From JBBRHQ01 sp963840235 (GTDB lineage Bacteria > Actinomycetota > Thermoleophilia > Solirubrobacterales > 70-9), in contig CAWIYC010000001.1 in the NCBI GenBank assembly GCA_963840235.1, forward strand, positions 310,001 to 374,000: a stretch of DNA of 64,000 nucleotides, read 5' to 3'. Below the pieces are notes generated by a model, which ran no database searches, was not told where the DNA came from, and saw nothing but the letters and a program-made list of their open reading frames with translations. This document shows, piece by piece, positions 42,457-52,356 of the stretch; position 1 is the first letter of the stretch; every line of letters starts with the position of its first letter. The position numbers and the translations under genes are program-made.

Positions 42457-44901
42457 GTGGCCGATCAGGCAGAAGGCAACGGCATCGGCGGCTACGCGGC
42501 CGAGCCCCCCGCGCTGGAGGAGGCCCCGGTGCTGGAGGTGGTCGAGTCCGGTGAGGCCGAGGATGCAATCCGCGCCTCGGAGCCGCTGCCCGACGCGCTC
42601 CCGGTGCTGCCGCTGCGCGAGACCGTCACCTACCCCGAGAGCCTGACCCCGCTGGCGGTCGGCCAGGAGCGCTCGATCAAGCTTGTGGACGACGTCCTCG
42701 GCTCGAACCGGATGCTGGCGATGGTCGCCTCGCGCGACCCCGAGGACGAGGAGCCGGGGCCGGAAAAGCTCTACGACGTCGGCGTAGTCGGCTCCGTCGC
42801 CCGGATGCTCAAGGTCCCCGACGGCACCATCCGCATCCTCGTCCAGGGGGTCCAGCGGGTGAGGCTCGGCCCCTACGTCGCCGAGGAGCCCTACCTCGTC
42901 GCCAGGGTCGAGGAGCTGCCCGACGTGATCGAGCAGACGCCCGAGCTCGAGGCCCTGACCCGAAACGTCCAGACCACATTCTCCGAGATCATCGAGCAGA
43001 TCCCGTATCTGCCCGAGGAGCTGCAGATGGCAGTCGCCAACATCGACGAGCCCTCGGCCCTGGCGCACCTGATCGCGGGTGCCCTGCGGATCGGCACCGT
43101 GGAGAAGCAGGAGCTGCTGGAGGAGCTCGACGTCGGCAAGCGCCTGCGCCGGCTCTCCCAGATCCTCGCCCGCGAGCTCGAGGTGATCCAGCTCGGCAGC
43201 CAGATCCAGTCCCAGGTTCAGTCCGAGATCGACAAGGGTCAGCGCGAGTACTTCCTGCGCGAGCAGCTGAAGGCGATCCAGTCCGAGCTGGGGGAAGGGG
43301 ACGAGCAGCAAGCCGAGATCAACGAGTTGCGTGAGCGGCTCGAGGGCGCCGGTATGCCCGAGCACGCGCAGAAGGCGGCAGAGCGCGAGCTCTCGCGGCT
43401 GGAGAAGCTGCCACCGGCGGCAGCCGAGTACGGGGTCATCCGCAGCTACCTCGAGTGGCTGGTGGAGCTGCCCTGGTCGCATCGGACCGAGGACAACCTC
43501 GACATGGAACACGCGCGCGAGGTCCTCGACGCCGACCACTACGACCTCGAGCAGGTCAAGGACCGGGTCCTCGAGTACCTCGCAGTGAGGAAGCTGAAGC
43601 CCGATTCGCCCGGCCCGATCCTCTGCTTCGTCGGCCCGCCGGGGGTCGGCAAGACCAGCCTTGGGCGCTCGATCGCGAGGGCCCTGGGACGGGAGTTCGA
43701 GCGCATCTCGGTCGGCGGGGTCCGTGACGAGGCCGAGATCCGTGGCCATCGCCGTACCTATATCGGGGCGATGCCGGGAACGATCGTCCGCGCCCTGCGC
43801 GACGCCGGCTCCAGCAACCCGGTGTTCATGATCGACGAGATAGACAAAATGGGCGCCGACTTCCGCGGCGACCCCGCCTCGGCCATGCTCGAGGTCCTCG
43901 ACCCGGCCCAGAACGACTCTTTCCGCGACCACTACCTCGACCTCACCTTCGATCTCTCCGAGGTGCTGTTCATCGCCACGGCCAACGTTCTCGACACCAC
44001 TCCAGGCCCGCTGCGGGACAGGATGGAGGTGATCGACCTGGCCGGCTACACCATCGATGAGAAGAAGCACATTGCCCGCAAGTACCTGGTCCCGAGGCAG
44101 ATCGCCGCCAACGGGCTCAAGGCGTCCCAGATCGGTTTCACCGACGCCGCCCTGGTCGCGATCGTCGAGGAGTACACCCGCGAGGCTGGTGTCCGCAGCC
44201 TCGAGCGCGAGATCGGCACCGTCTGCCGCAAGATCGCCCGGGGGGTCGCGGAGGGGCGGCAGCGAAAGAAGGTCTCGGTCTCGGCCAAGCGCGCACGCCA
44301 GCTGCTCGGCCGCCGCCGCTTCTTCGCCGAGCAACGCCGGCGCACCCGTGTGCCCGGAGTCTCAACCGGCCTCGCCTGGACTCCCGCAGGTGGCGACGTC
44401 CTCTTCATCGAGGCGACGGCGATGCCGGGCAGCGGGCAGCTGACGATCACCGGCCAGCTCGGTGACGTCATGCGGGAGTCGGCCCAGGCCGCGCTCTCCT
44501 ACATCAGGGGTCACGGCGGCTCCTTCGGCCGCGAGCTTCCCGAAGACTGGTTCGCCAAGCACGACATCCACATCCACGTCCCTGCCGGCGCCGTGCCCAA
44601 GGACGGGCCCTCGGCCGGTGTCGCAATGACCGTCGCCCTCGCCTCGCTGATCGGCGGCCGGCCCGTCTCCAACGAGGTCGCGATGACCGGCGAGGTCACT
44701 TTGACCGGCCAGGTTCTCCCGATCGGCGGGCTCAAGGAGAAATCGCTGGCCGCGCAGCGGGCGGGGATCAAGCGGGTGATCGTCCCCTCCCGCAACGAGG
44801 GAGACGTCGAGGAGATCCCCGAGCACGAGCGGGCCGAGCTGGAGTTCGTTTTCGTCGATGAGGTCTCGGCGGCGATCGACGAGGCGCTCGGCAAGCGCTG
44901 A
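42457..44901 (+). CDS. lon: ATP-dependent protease Lon
   Basis: 814 residues from GTG at 42457. The N-terminal LON substrate domain (LPVLPLRETVTYPESLTPLA) is followed by a coiled segment and the AAA module. Walker A is GPPGVGKTS (393-401), Walker B is VFMIDEIDKMGADF. The catalytic dyad is Ser719 in PKDGPSAGVAM and the second lysine of GGLKEK (Lys762). It degrades damaged proteins and short-lived regulators. It follows hsp20 by 13 bp, and its stop overlaps the next gene's ATG by one base. Confidence 0.97.
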   Translation: MADQAEGNGIGGYAAEPPALEEAPVLEVVESGEAEDAIRASEPLPDALPVLPLRETVTYPESLTPLAVGQERSIKLVDDVLGSNRMLAMVASRDPEDEEPGPEKLYDVGVVGSVARMLKVPDGTIRILVQGVQRVRLGPYVAEEPYLVARVEELPDVIEQTPELEALTRNVQTTFSEIIEQIPYLPEELQMAVANIDEPSALAHLIAGALRIGTVEKQELLEELDVGKRLRRLSQILARELEVIQLGSQIQSQVQSEIDKGQREYFLREQLKAIQSELGEGDEQQAEINELRERLEGAGMPEHAQKAAERELSRLEKLPPAAAEYGVIRSYLEWLVELPWSHRTEDNLDMEHAREVLDADHYDLEQVKDRVLEYLAVRKLKPDSPGPILCFVGPPGVGKTSLGRSIARALGREFERISVGGVRDEAEIRGHRRTYIGAMPGTIVRALRDAGSSNPVFMIDEIDKMGADFRGDPASAMLEVLDPAQNDSFRDHYLDLTFDLSEVLFIATANVLDTTPGPLRDRMEVIDLAGYTIDEKKHIARKYLVPRQIAANGLKASQIGFTDAALVAIVEEYTREAGVRSLEREIGTVCRKIARGVAEGRQRKKVSVSAKRARQLLGRRRFFAEQRRRTRVPGVSTGLAWTPAGGDVLFIEATAMPGSGQLTITGQLGDVMRESAQAALSYIRGHGGSFGRELPEDWFAKHDIHIHVPAGAVPKDGPSAGVAMTVALASLIGGRPVSNEVAMTGEVTLTGQVLPIGGLKEKSLAAQRAGIKRVIVPSRNEGDVEEIPEHERAELEFVFVDEVSAAIDEALGKR

Positions 44902-46430
44902 TGGAGGCAACTGCGCTCGGCAGGGGGAGCCTGGCCCAGCTCGCCGAGGCTGCGCGCGAGCTCCTGCGGTCGCGGTCGCGGACCTTCTGGATCGTCGCCG
45001 GGATCACCGCGGCGGCGGCGATCCTGCGGCTGGCGACCCTCGGCCTCCAGAGCTATCACCACGACGAGATCGTGACCGCCAGCCGGGTGCTCCGCGGCAG
45101 CCTCTGGCACGCCTTCGACGAGGTCGGCACGAGCGAGTCGGCGCCGCCCCTCTACTACCTCGCGGCCTGGTTCTGGACGCAGCTGCTCGGAACCGGCGAG
45201 GTCGGCCTGCGCTCGCTCTCGGCGCTGGCGGGGATCGCGGTGGTGCCGGTCGCATACTTCGTCGGCGCCGAGCTCAAGGGCCGGCGCACGGGGTTTGCCG
45301 CGGCTGCGCTGGTCGCGGTCAACCCGATGCTCGTCTGGTACTCGCAGGAGGCCCGCACCTACTCGCTGATGGTGCTGCTCACCTCGATGGCGCTGCTCTT
45401 CTTCCTCCGCGCCCTGCGCACCGGCTCGGGGCGTGACATGGGCTGGTGGGCGCTTTCCTCCGGCCTGGCGCTGGCGACCCATTACTTCGCCGTCTTCCCC
45501 CTCGGGGCCGAGGCGGCCTGGATGCTTTGGCGCCACCGCGGCCACGTCCGCCGGGCGCTGGGGTGGGTCGCTGCGGTCGCGGTGCTGTTGGCGCCGCTGG
45601 CCCTCTGGCAGATGAGCCAGGCGGACCAGACCGACTGGATCGCCAACCTCGGGCTGCCCTACCGGATCGGTCAGACGGGAGTCGCCTTCATGGTCGGGGA
45701 GACCGGGGACCTGATCGCCGAGCCGGTGCGTCCGCTGCTGGCGCTGGTCCCGGCGCTGCTGGCCGCAGCGGCGCTGCTGCTACTGGCGTTGCGGGGCTCG
45801 GGCCGGGAGCGCCGCAGCGGCGGGGTGGTGCTTTCGCTGGCGCTGGCGACGCTGGCGCTGCCGCTGCTGCTGGCGGCGGCGGGCAAGGACTTCGTGATCG
45901 ACCGCAACCTGATGCCGGCGCTGGTCCCGATGCTGGCCGTGGTCGCGCTCGGCGTCACTGCAAGGCGGGCCGGGCGCCTCGGCACCGCCGTCGGCTTCGC
46001 ACTTGTCGCCTACTCGCTCGGATTCGTGGTCTGGACCAACTTCGACCACTCGCTGCAGCGGCCGGATTGGCGCTCGGTCGCGGCGGAGTTGGGGGAGCCG
46101 ACCCGGCCGCGGGCGATGGTCACCTGGATGCTCGGCGCCGGCGTATTGCGCTACTACCTCTCGACCGGCTCCTTCCAGGTCGAGCCTGAGGGGGAGCGGT
46201 GGTTCGTCGGGGAGGTGGACCTGATCTCCGACGGGCCGGCGCCCGCGGCCAGACCCCCCGGCCTGGGCCCGGCCTTCCGGCGTGCCGGCGCGAGGGCGGT
46301 CGGGCGCTTGGAGATCACCCGCTACACCACCCCCGGGCTGGCCCATATCGCGGTCCGTGAGCTCAAGGACGCGCCGATCGGATTCCGTAATGGCAGGGTC
46401 CTTTTGGACGGCATCGGGCCGCCCGGCTGA
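44901..46430 (+). CDS. GT39/ArnT-like membrane glycosyltransferase
   Basis: 509 residues with about 11 membrane segments. A short cytosolic N-terminus precedes TM1. The first extracytoplasmic loop SYHHDEIVTASRVLRG has the acidic pair typical of the catalytic aspartate of GT-C mannosyl- and arabinosyl-type transferases, and LVWYSQEARTYSLMVLL is a family motif. A soluble C-terminal domain of about 100 residues follows. It likely transfers a sugar from a polyprenyl carrier to a protein or cell-envelope glycan. It overlaps lon by one base, but a functional link is not evident. Confidence 0.85.
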   Translation: MEATALGRGSLAQLAEAARELLRSRSRTFWIVAGITAAAAILRLATLGLQSYHHDEIVTASRVLRGSLWHAFDEVGTSESAPPLYYLAAWFWTQLLGTGEVGLRSLSALAGIAVVPVAYFVGAELKGRRTGFAAAALVAVNPMLVWYSQEARTYSLMVLLTSMALLFFLRALRTGSGRDMGWWALSSGLALATHYFAVFPLGAEAAWMLWRHRGHVRRALGWVAAVAVLLAPLALWQMSQADQTDWIANLGLPYRIGQTGVAFMVGETGDLIAEPVRPLLALVPALLAAAALLLLALRGSGRERRSGGVVLSLALATLALPLLLAAAGKDFVIDRNLMPALVPMLAVVALGVTARRAGRLGTAVGFALVAYSLGFVVWTNFDHSLQRPDWRSVAAELGEPTRPRAMVTWMLGAGVLRYYLSTGSFQVEPEGERWFVGEVDLISDGPAPAARPPGLGPAFRRAGARAVGRLEITRYTTPGLAHIAVRELKDAPIGFRNGRVLLDGIGPPG

Positions 46431-46520
46431 GCCCCGTCGACGGACGAGGGGTGACCGCCCTTGCCGCCGGGTATATCCTCAGGCGGCACATCTTGAGAGA
46501 CCAGCGAGGGAGTTGAGCGA

Positions 46521-47036
46521 ATGGCCAGCAGCAGAAGGGCGAACAGGGCAGCGGACCGGGCATCCGGACTTTACGACACGGCGCGCAGCAATCCTTACGT
46601 GCAGCGCTTGATCGAAGACAAGGAGCTGCGAGCGAACCTGCACGACGCCTACGACTCTGCCCGCAAGGCCTACGGCCGGGTCTCGAGCAACGGCAAGAGC
46701 CCCGCGCATGCGGTCGCCAACGACAAAAAGGTGCAGCGCGACCTGCGGGCCGCTGCGGAATCCCTACGCGAGGCCTCCGAGCAGATCCGCAAGCCGAAGA
46801 AGAAGAAGAGCAGGCTGGGACGCATCATCGTCCTCGGCGCCGTCGCCGGCGGCGTCACCCTGGCCCTCAGCGAGAACGCCCGCAAGGCAGTGATGGACAC
46901 GCTCTTCGGCGCCGAGGAGGAGTTCGAGTACACCAGCACCACCACCGGCCCCGCCTCGAGCAACTCGGCCCAGAGCCCCGCCGCCAGCGCCGCCGGCGCC
47001 ACCGAGACCGGCGGCAACTCGGGCGAAGCAGAGTAG
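46521..47036 (+). CDS. hypothetical protein with single C-terminal hydrophobic segment
   Basis: 171 residues, ATG at 46521 preceded by GCGAGGGAG. Helical, charged N-terminus (RRANRAADRASGLYDTARSN), a lysine-rich patch (IRKPKKKKSRLG, about 91-102), then one hydrophobic stretch GRIIVLGAVAGGVTLALSE, and a Ser/Thr/Ala-rich low-complexity tail of about 40 residues. The positive patch before the hydrophobic stretch suggests an N-in, C-out single-pass or membrane-associated protein. No family recognised. The following TetR gene is 49 bp downstream. Confidence 0.7.
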   Translation: MASSRRANRAADRASGLYDTARSNPYVQRLIEDKELRANLHDAYDSARKAYGRVSSNGKSPAHAVANDKKVQRDLRAAAESLREASEQIRKPKKKKSRLGRIIVLGAVAGGVTLALSENARKAVMDTLFGAEEEFEYTSTTTGPASSNSAQSPAASAAGATETGGNSGEAE

Positions 47037-47085
47037 AGCCGCGAAACACCGCAGTCCCGGGGCCGCCGCCGCGGCCTGACCCGCC

Positions 47086-47721
47086 GTGGCCGTCGTCCCT
47101 AGACTCCCGGCCGTGGAAGCGGCGCCGAAAGAGCGGGAGCTGACGGGGGAGAAGGCTCAGCGGATCGTCGTCGCGATGCGCGAGAGCGTCGCCAAGCATG
47201 GCGCCGCCGGGTCGACCTTCGAGCGGGTCGCGAGCGAGGCGGGGGTCAGTCGCGGCCTTCTGCACTACTACTTCGGGACCAAGGAGCGGCTCCTGGTCGA
47301 GGTCGTGCGTCGCGACACCGAGTTCCGGATCGCGCGGCTCGACGAGCCGCTGGCGGGCGCCCGCACGGCTGACGACGTCATCAACGTCCTCCTCGCCAGC
47401 CTCAAGGACGTGATCGAGAACGAGCCCGGCTTCTTTCTGCTCGTGTTCGAGCTGTTCAGCGCCGGCCGCCGCAACCCGGACATCCAGCGTGAGATGGCGT
47501 CGCTGTTCGAGCGGACCCGCTCACATGTGGCCGAGATCCTCAAGGCGAAGGAGCGCGAGGGCGTGCTCAACCTCCGCTACGACGCCGAAGCCGTCGTCTC
47601 CTATCTTTTCGCCGTCGGCGACGGCTTCGCCCTGCAGGCGCTGTCTGACCCCGACCGCGACCACGACGGCTCTCTGGCGGCGGCAACCACCGCAGCTCGC
47701 TACCTGCTCGTCAACGAGTAG
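47086..47721 (+). CDS. TetR/AcrR-family transcriptional regulator
   Basis: 211 residues from GTG at 47086; GTG at 47113 (VEAAPKERELTGEKAQRIVV) is an alternative that would remove an uninformative lead. The helix-turn-helix is GSTFERVASEAGVSRGLLHYYFGTKERLL, and the helical ligand domain follows, ending PDIQREMASLFERTRSHVAEI. Ligand unknown. It is convergent with the lysyl-oxidase-like gene (1 bp between stops). No palindromic operator was identified near its start. Confidence 0.92.
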   Translation: MAVVPRLPAVEAAPKERELTGEKAQRIVVAMRESVAKHGAAGSTFERVASEAGVSRGLLHYYFGTKERLLVEVVRRDTEFRIARLDEPLAGARTADDVINVLLASLKDVIENEPGFFLLVFELFSAGRRNPDIQREMASLFERTRSHVAEILKAKEREGVLNLRYDAEAVVSYLFAVGDGFALQALSDPDRDHDGSLAAATTAARYLLVNE

Positions 47722-47722
47722 C

Positions 47723-48571
47723 TCAGCAGCGCCCTACGACACGGCCCGACGGCAGTCTGACGAAGACGTGGGCGCGGTTGTTGCGCTCGTTCAGCTCGCG
47801 GATGTGGTTCTTGGGATCGACAACCAGGAAGAAAGCGAAGCAGCCGCGGAGCCCGGTGACGCCGATCCAGTTCTCGTGGTAGGTGGAGGGGTAGATGTCC
47901 GACCAGCCGACCGAGGTGCCGAGGACGACCGACTGGCGCCCGGGGTCCTGGCTGCAGCCGGGGTAGATGTAGTTCCGCGGCGAATGCGATCCCGGCCTCG
48001 TCCGGGCAAGGTCCCGGAGGCAGTAGTGCAGCTTCGGGCCCACCTCGAACCGATCCAGCGGCTTGCCCTGGCCGCCGACCGTCCACAGCTCGAACCGAGC
48101 CGCGTCGCGGAACTTCCAGTAGTAGTACTGGCCCGGGATCGGGTACCAGTCCACGCGCCCCCGGGTGCGGAGGACCAGCTTCCCGCCTCCGCGGCGGTAG
48201 ATCCGCTGGTTGACCCGCATCGAGTAATCGCTGATCCGAATCCCGCGGAGCTCGACCGGCCCGTCGCCGCGGCTGCGGATGTTGTTGGTGGCGCGCATCA
48301 GGGTCTTGCCCGGGCGGGTGTGGCGGTCGAGGTGGATGTCAAGCGGCTTCGAGATCTTCAGGTCGGGGCAGAGCAGGTTTGCTCGCTTCGGCCCCAGGCA
48401 GGGGTTGCCTGCGGTCGACTCCGCCGCGTCGCCGCCGGCGTAGTGGTCGCCGCTGTCCTTCCCCGACGCCCCCGACAGCGGCACTGCGGCGCAGAGCGCA
48501 AGCGCCAGCAGCAGGGCGGCCGCCCTGCCGGGACCCCTGCGTCGCAGATGCTCCTGCCTGTCACCCGACAT
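47723..48571 (-). CDS. secreted lysyl-oxidase-like protein, copper ligands apparently missing
   Basis: 282 residues from ATG at 48571. A basic stretch (RRRGPGRAAALLLALALCAA) marks a signal peptide cleaved near residue 35. The mature part resembles lysyl oxidase: CPDLKISKP, FCL-like YCLRD, YPGCSQDPG, TSVGWSDIYPSTYHENWIGV and the end VDPKNHIRELNERNNRAHVFV, matching the SPGCYDTY...DCQWIDIT...NNVV pattern. The HxCHxH copper-binding segment is replaced by GQYYYWKFRDAARFEL without histidines, so oxidase activity is doubtful. Several cysteines could form disulfides. Confidence 0.75.
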   Translation of the reverse strand: MSGDRQEHLRRRGPGRAAALLLALALCAAVPLSGASGKDSGDHYAGGDAAESTAGNPCLGPKRANLLCPDLKISKPLDIHLDRHTRPGKTLMRATNNIRSRGDGPVELRGIRISDYSMRVNQRIYRRGGGKLVLRTRGRVDWYPIPGQYYYWKFRDAARFELWTVGGQGKPLDRFEVGPKLHYCLRDLARTRPGSHSPRNYIYPGCSQDPGRQSVVLGTSVGWSDIYPSTYHENWIGVTGLRGCFAFFLVVDPKNHIRELNERNNRAHVFVRLPSGRVVGRC

Positions 48572-48610
48572 CGATCTAATCCTATGGTCAGCCGTTACGG
48601 AAAGGGCGCG

Positions 48611-48637
48611 GGGGCGGGGCCACCTGGGCCCCGCCCC
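48611..48637. repeat. GC-rich hairpin between divergent genes
   Basis: GGGGCGGGGCC (48611-48621) pairs perfectly with GGCCCCGCCCC (48627-48637) around ACCTG. It lies in the 233-bp gap between the divergent lysyl-oxidase-like and amidase genes, 40 bp upstream of the first. Such a hairpin at a divergent promoter is not needed as a terminator; it may be an operator, a leader structure or a leftover. Confidence 0.4.
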
Positions 48638-48804
48638 GGCGTCCTCCCCACTGGACGGGAAGTGATGCCTGCCCCCGGGAGGCCGGCCTCTCTTCCTGGG
48701 ATCGCCCTGCCGATCCAGACACTGAACCCGGCTTGGGGCCCGGGGTTGCGGTCCCGCGCAGGCAGAAGCAGGGAAGTGGCCCCGGACGCATAGGATCTGG
48801 CGCC

Positions 48805-50220
<1,416 letters not shown>

Positions 50221-50270
50221 GCCGCGGCCGGCTCGACCGAACTGCCGCCCCGCCTATCGACTGAGCCGCT

Positions 50271-51545
50271 CTAGGGACCGAAGACGCGGCGAAAGCGGCG
50301 CAGCGCCGCCGGCGAGCCGTGCGGACGCAGCCGCCGCCCGAGGATTGAGCGCAGGGGGCTGCGACCGTGCATCGTGATCGCGATCCACTCCGGCCACGAC
50401 GTCTCGAAGGTGAGGTCGGGGTCGGCCGCCTCCCCGGGCTCGGCCCTTGTCGAGCCGTTGTCGATCACCAGGTGCCAGGGATCGGCGTCGCTGAACCGCC
50501 ACTGCGCCGTCAGGCCGGCGCCGTTGATCGCCTCCGACCTGGCCGAGCGGCTCATCGACTCGAAATAGAGGCGCTGGATCTCCGGGTCCGACGACGGGTG
50601 GGGGTTGGGCTCGCCGAGGATCCCGGCCTTCAGCATCTGGATCTGGGCCTGGGCGCGCTCGGCATGGGGCAGGGAGCGATCGACCGGGTAGATGTCGGAT
50701 GGCATCTCCTCGAGCGGGTAGCCGGCCGCCCGCCACTTGGCCTCGATCGAGCGGGTGGCGAAGACGTAGATGTCCTCGAGCGTGAACCCGTAGGAGGTCG
50801 TGTAGCGCTCGTCCCAGCCGGGCGGGAGGAAGACCGCGACCGAGTAGGGCAGGACCTCGCGCAGCAACTCGACCACGGCCGCCTTGCATTCCTCCGAGGC
50901 GGCGAACATCTCCGAGAGCGCCTTGACACCGAAGCCGATGTGGCGCTGCTCGTCGCGGGAGACGTTGGCCATGCCCGAGCTGAAGCCGGGCATCGACCCC
51001 TGCTTGACGAAGAAGTCCTCGATGAAGTGCTGCCCGGGCTGCGCCAGCGTCGCCTCGACGACCATGTGGTAGAGGGCGATCGCCTGGGCGAACTTCGGCA
51101 GCGACCGGTCCTGGCGCAGTTCCTCGGCCATCCGGTCGAGGCGGTCGAAGACGCCTCGGTAGCCCCAGTTGAGCTGGGGCAGGGTGTAGGCGAGGGTCGA
51201 GGAAACGCTGTCGCCGGCCCCGATCACCTCTTTGAAGAAGCGGTGAAAGAAGACTGCGTGGCGCACCTCGTCCACCTGCTGGGTGGCGAGGAAGTACTTC
51301 TGCTCCTCCAGCGGAGCGGCGTCGATGTAGGGCGAGAGGTTGTCGGCGACAGAGTCCTCGCCGTAGAAGAACATCGAGTAGATCCAGAGGGCCGACTTGG
51401 TCTGGATCTCGTCCAGTCCCTCCCAGCCGGCGTGGTCCCCGGAGAAGTCGATCTCATAGGCGCTCCAGTTGCCCTGCTCCCAGCGCCGGTAGAGGTCCTC
51501 ATAGGTGATGTCGGCGGTTGCGGCTGCCTTCTCGGCGACGGACAT
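50271..51545 (-). CDS. R2-like ligand-binding oxidase (R2lox-like) fused to SCP2-like domain
   Basis: 424 residues, ATG at 51545 after GCGAGGAGCGCGCAC. The ferritin-like domain (about 30-290) has all six metal ligands in R2lox order: Glu63, Glu93 and His96 (VDEVRH), Glu164 (VVEATL), Glu199 and His202 (DEQRH). The valine three residues after the first ligand (Val66) and the tyrosine five before the third (Tyr159) match the Val-Tyr ether crosslink pair known in mycobacterial R2lox. About 130 extra residues at the C-terminus resemble an SCP2 sterol-carrier domain (WRFSDADPWHLVIDNGSTRA). A lipid-bound oxidation role is inferred. Confidence 0.8.
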   Translation of the reverse strand: MSVAEKAAATADITYEDLYRRWEQGNWSAYEIDFSGDHAGWEGLDEIQTKSALWIYSMFFYGEDSVADNLSPYIDAAPLEEQKYFLATQQVDEVRHAVFFHRFFKEVIGAGDSVSSTLAYTLPQLNWGYRGVFDRLDRMAEELRQDRSLPKFAQAIALYHMVVEATLAQPGQHFIEDFFVKQGSMPGFSSGMANVSRDEQRHIGFGVKALSEMFAASEECKAAVVELLREVLPYSVAVFLPPGWDERYTTSYGFTLEDIYVFATRSIEAKWRAAGYPLEEMPSDIYPVDRSLPHAERAQAQIQMLKAGILGEPNPHPSSDPEIQRLYFESMSRSARSEAINGAGLTAQWRFSDADPWHLVIDNGSTRAEPGEAADPDLTFETSWPEWIAITMHGRSPLRSILGRRLRPHGSPAALRRFRRVFGP

Positions 51546-51588
51546 GTGCGCGCTCCTCGCGGGTTCGGTTCCTCTGACTCCCCTAAGA

Positions 51589-51610
51589 TAACTGACTCGT
51601 GAGTCAGTTA
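51589..51610. promoter_or_regulatory. perfect palindrome, probable TetR operator with overlapping leaderless promoter
   Basis: TAACTGACTC (51589-51598) mirrors GAGTCAGTTA (51601-51610) around GT. It sits in the 53-bp divergent gap between the R2lox-like gene and the TetR gene and covers the TetR start codon GTG at 51599. TAAGAT at 51584-51589 looks like a -10 box about 10 bp upstream of that GTG, consistent with leaderless transcription. A second dyad TGTGAC/GTCACA lies at 51622-51637. Confidence 0.65.
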
Positions 51611-52270
51611 GGCGAAGATTCTGTGACCTCAGTCACACAGGGAGGCGAGCCCCGCCGGCGGATGGCGGCCCCCGAGCGCCGCGAAGCGATCCTCGCCGCC
51701 GCCCTCGACGCCTTCGCCGACGGCGGCTACCACGAGACCTCTCTCGAGGACGTCGCCGAGCGGGCGGGGATCTCCAAGGCGCTGATTTACGAGCACTTCT
51801 CCTCCAAGCGCGAGCTCCACGGCGCCCTGCTGGAGACCTACGTGAGGGAGCTGCTGGCGACGGTCGCCGAGGCCACCGCCGCCGCCCGGCAGGGTGAGGA
51901 CCGCCTCCGCGCCGGCCTCGACGGCTTCCTCGGCTTCGTCGAGCGCCGCCGCGACGCCTGGCGCATGCTCGTGCGCAACACCGCCGATAGCGATATCGCC
52001 GCCTCGGTCGAGCGCCTCCGCCAGGAGGCGGCAGGGGCGATCACGGCCCTGATGGTGGCCGATGCGCCGCCCGGAAGCCCCGCCGGGGGGATCGAGCGAG
52101 AGGTGGCGATCGAGATGCTGGCGCAGCAGCTGGTCGGCGCCGTCCAGTCCCTCGCCAACTGGTGGGACGAGCACCGCGATGTCCCCCGGGAGCAGGTTCT
52201 GGCGATCGCCATGGACTTCGCCTGGGTTGGGCTCGAGCGCCTCGGAGAGGGTCACACCTGGAAGGCCTGA
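51599..52270 (+). CDS. TetR-family regulator divergent from the R2lox-like gene
   Basis: 223 residues if the GTG at 51599 is used, which fits a leaderless start at the operator; ATG at 51662 (MAAPERREAILAAALDAFAD) is the alternative and gives a more usual N-terminus. The helix-turn-helix is GYHETSLEDVAERAGISKALIYEHFSSKRELHGALL, followed by an all-helical ligand domain. It probably controls the R2lox-like gene and itself through the shared palindrome; the lipid-linked context suggests an acyl or sterol-like ligand. That is inference. Confidence 0.9.
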   Translation: MSQLGEDSVTSVTQGGEPRRRMAAPERREAILAAALDAFADGGYHETSLEDVAERAGISKALIYEHFSSKRELHGALLETYVRELLATVAEATAAARQGEDRLRAGLDGFLGFVERRRDAWRMLVRNTADSDIAASVERLRQEAAGAITALMVADAPPGSPAGGIEREVAIEMLAQQLVGAVQSLANWWDEHRDVPREQVLAIAMDFAWVGLERLGEGHTWKA

Positions 52271-52294
52271 GCCCGCCGCCGAGACGCCGGCCGG

Positions 52295-52339
52295 CGAGAG
52301 TGATCTGAGTCACCAATAAGGTGACTCAGTGAAGTCTCG
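52295..52339 (-). repeat. structured intergenic repeat, copy 2
   Basis: Outer stem CGAGA/TCTCG (5 bp), symmetrical 5+5 nt internal loop, perfect 10-bp inner stem CTGAGTCACC/GGTGACTCAG and loop AATAA. It has the architecture of the copy at 8984-9032. Read on the minus strand, its CGAGACTTCAC and CTCTCGCC flanks align with that copy. It lies between the convergent TetR and glyS genes, where it might also terminate transcription. No coding frame explains the shared loop sequence. Confidence 0.7.
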
Positions 52340-52356
52340 GCGACGCGGGCTGCGGG

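Noticed and set aside
42232..44334. A minus-strand open frame of 700 codons inside lon
   Set aside because: It is antisense to Lon, whose motifs are all intact; no domain or start signal supports it.
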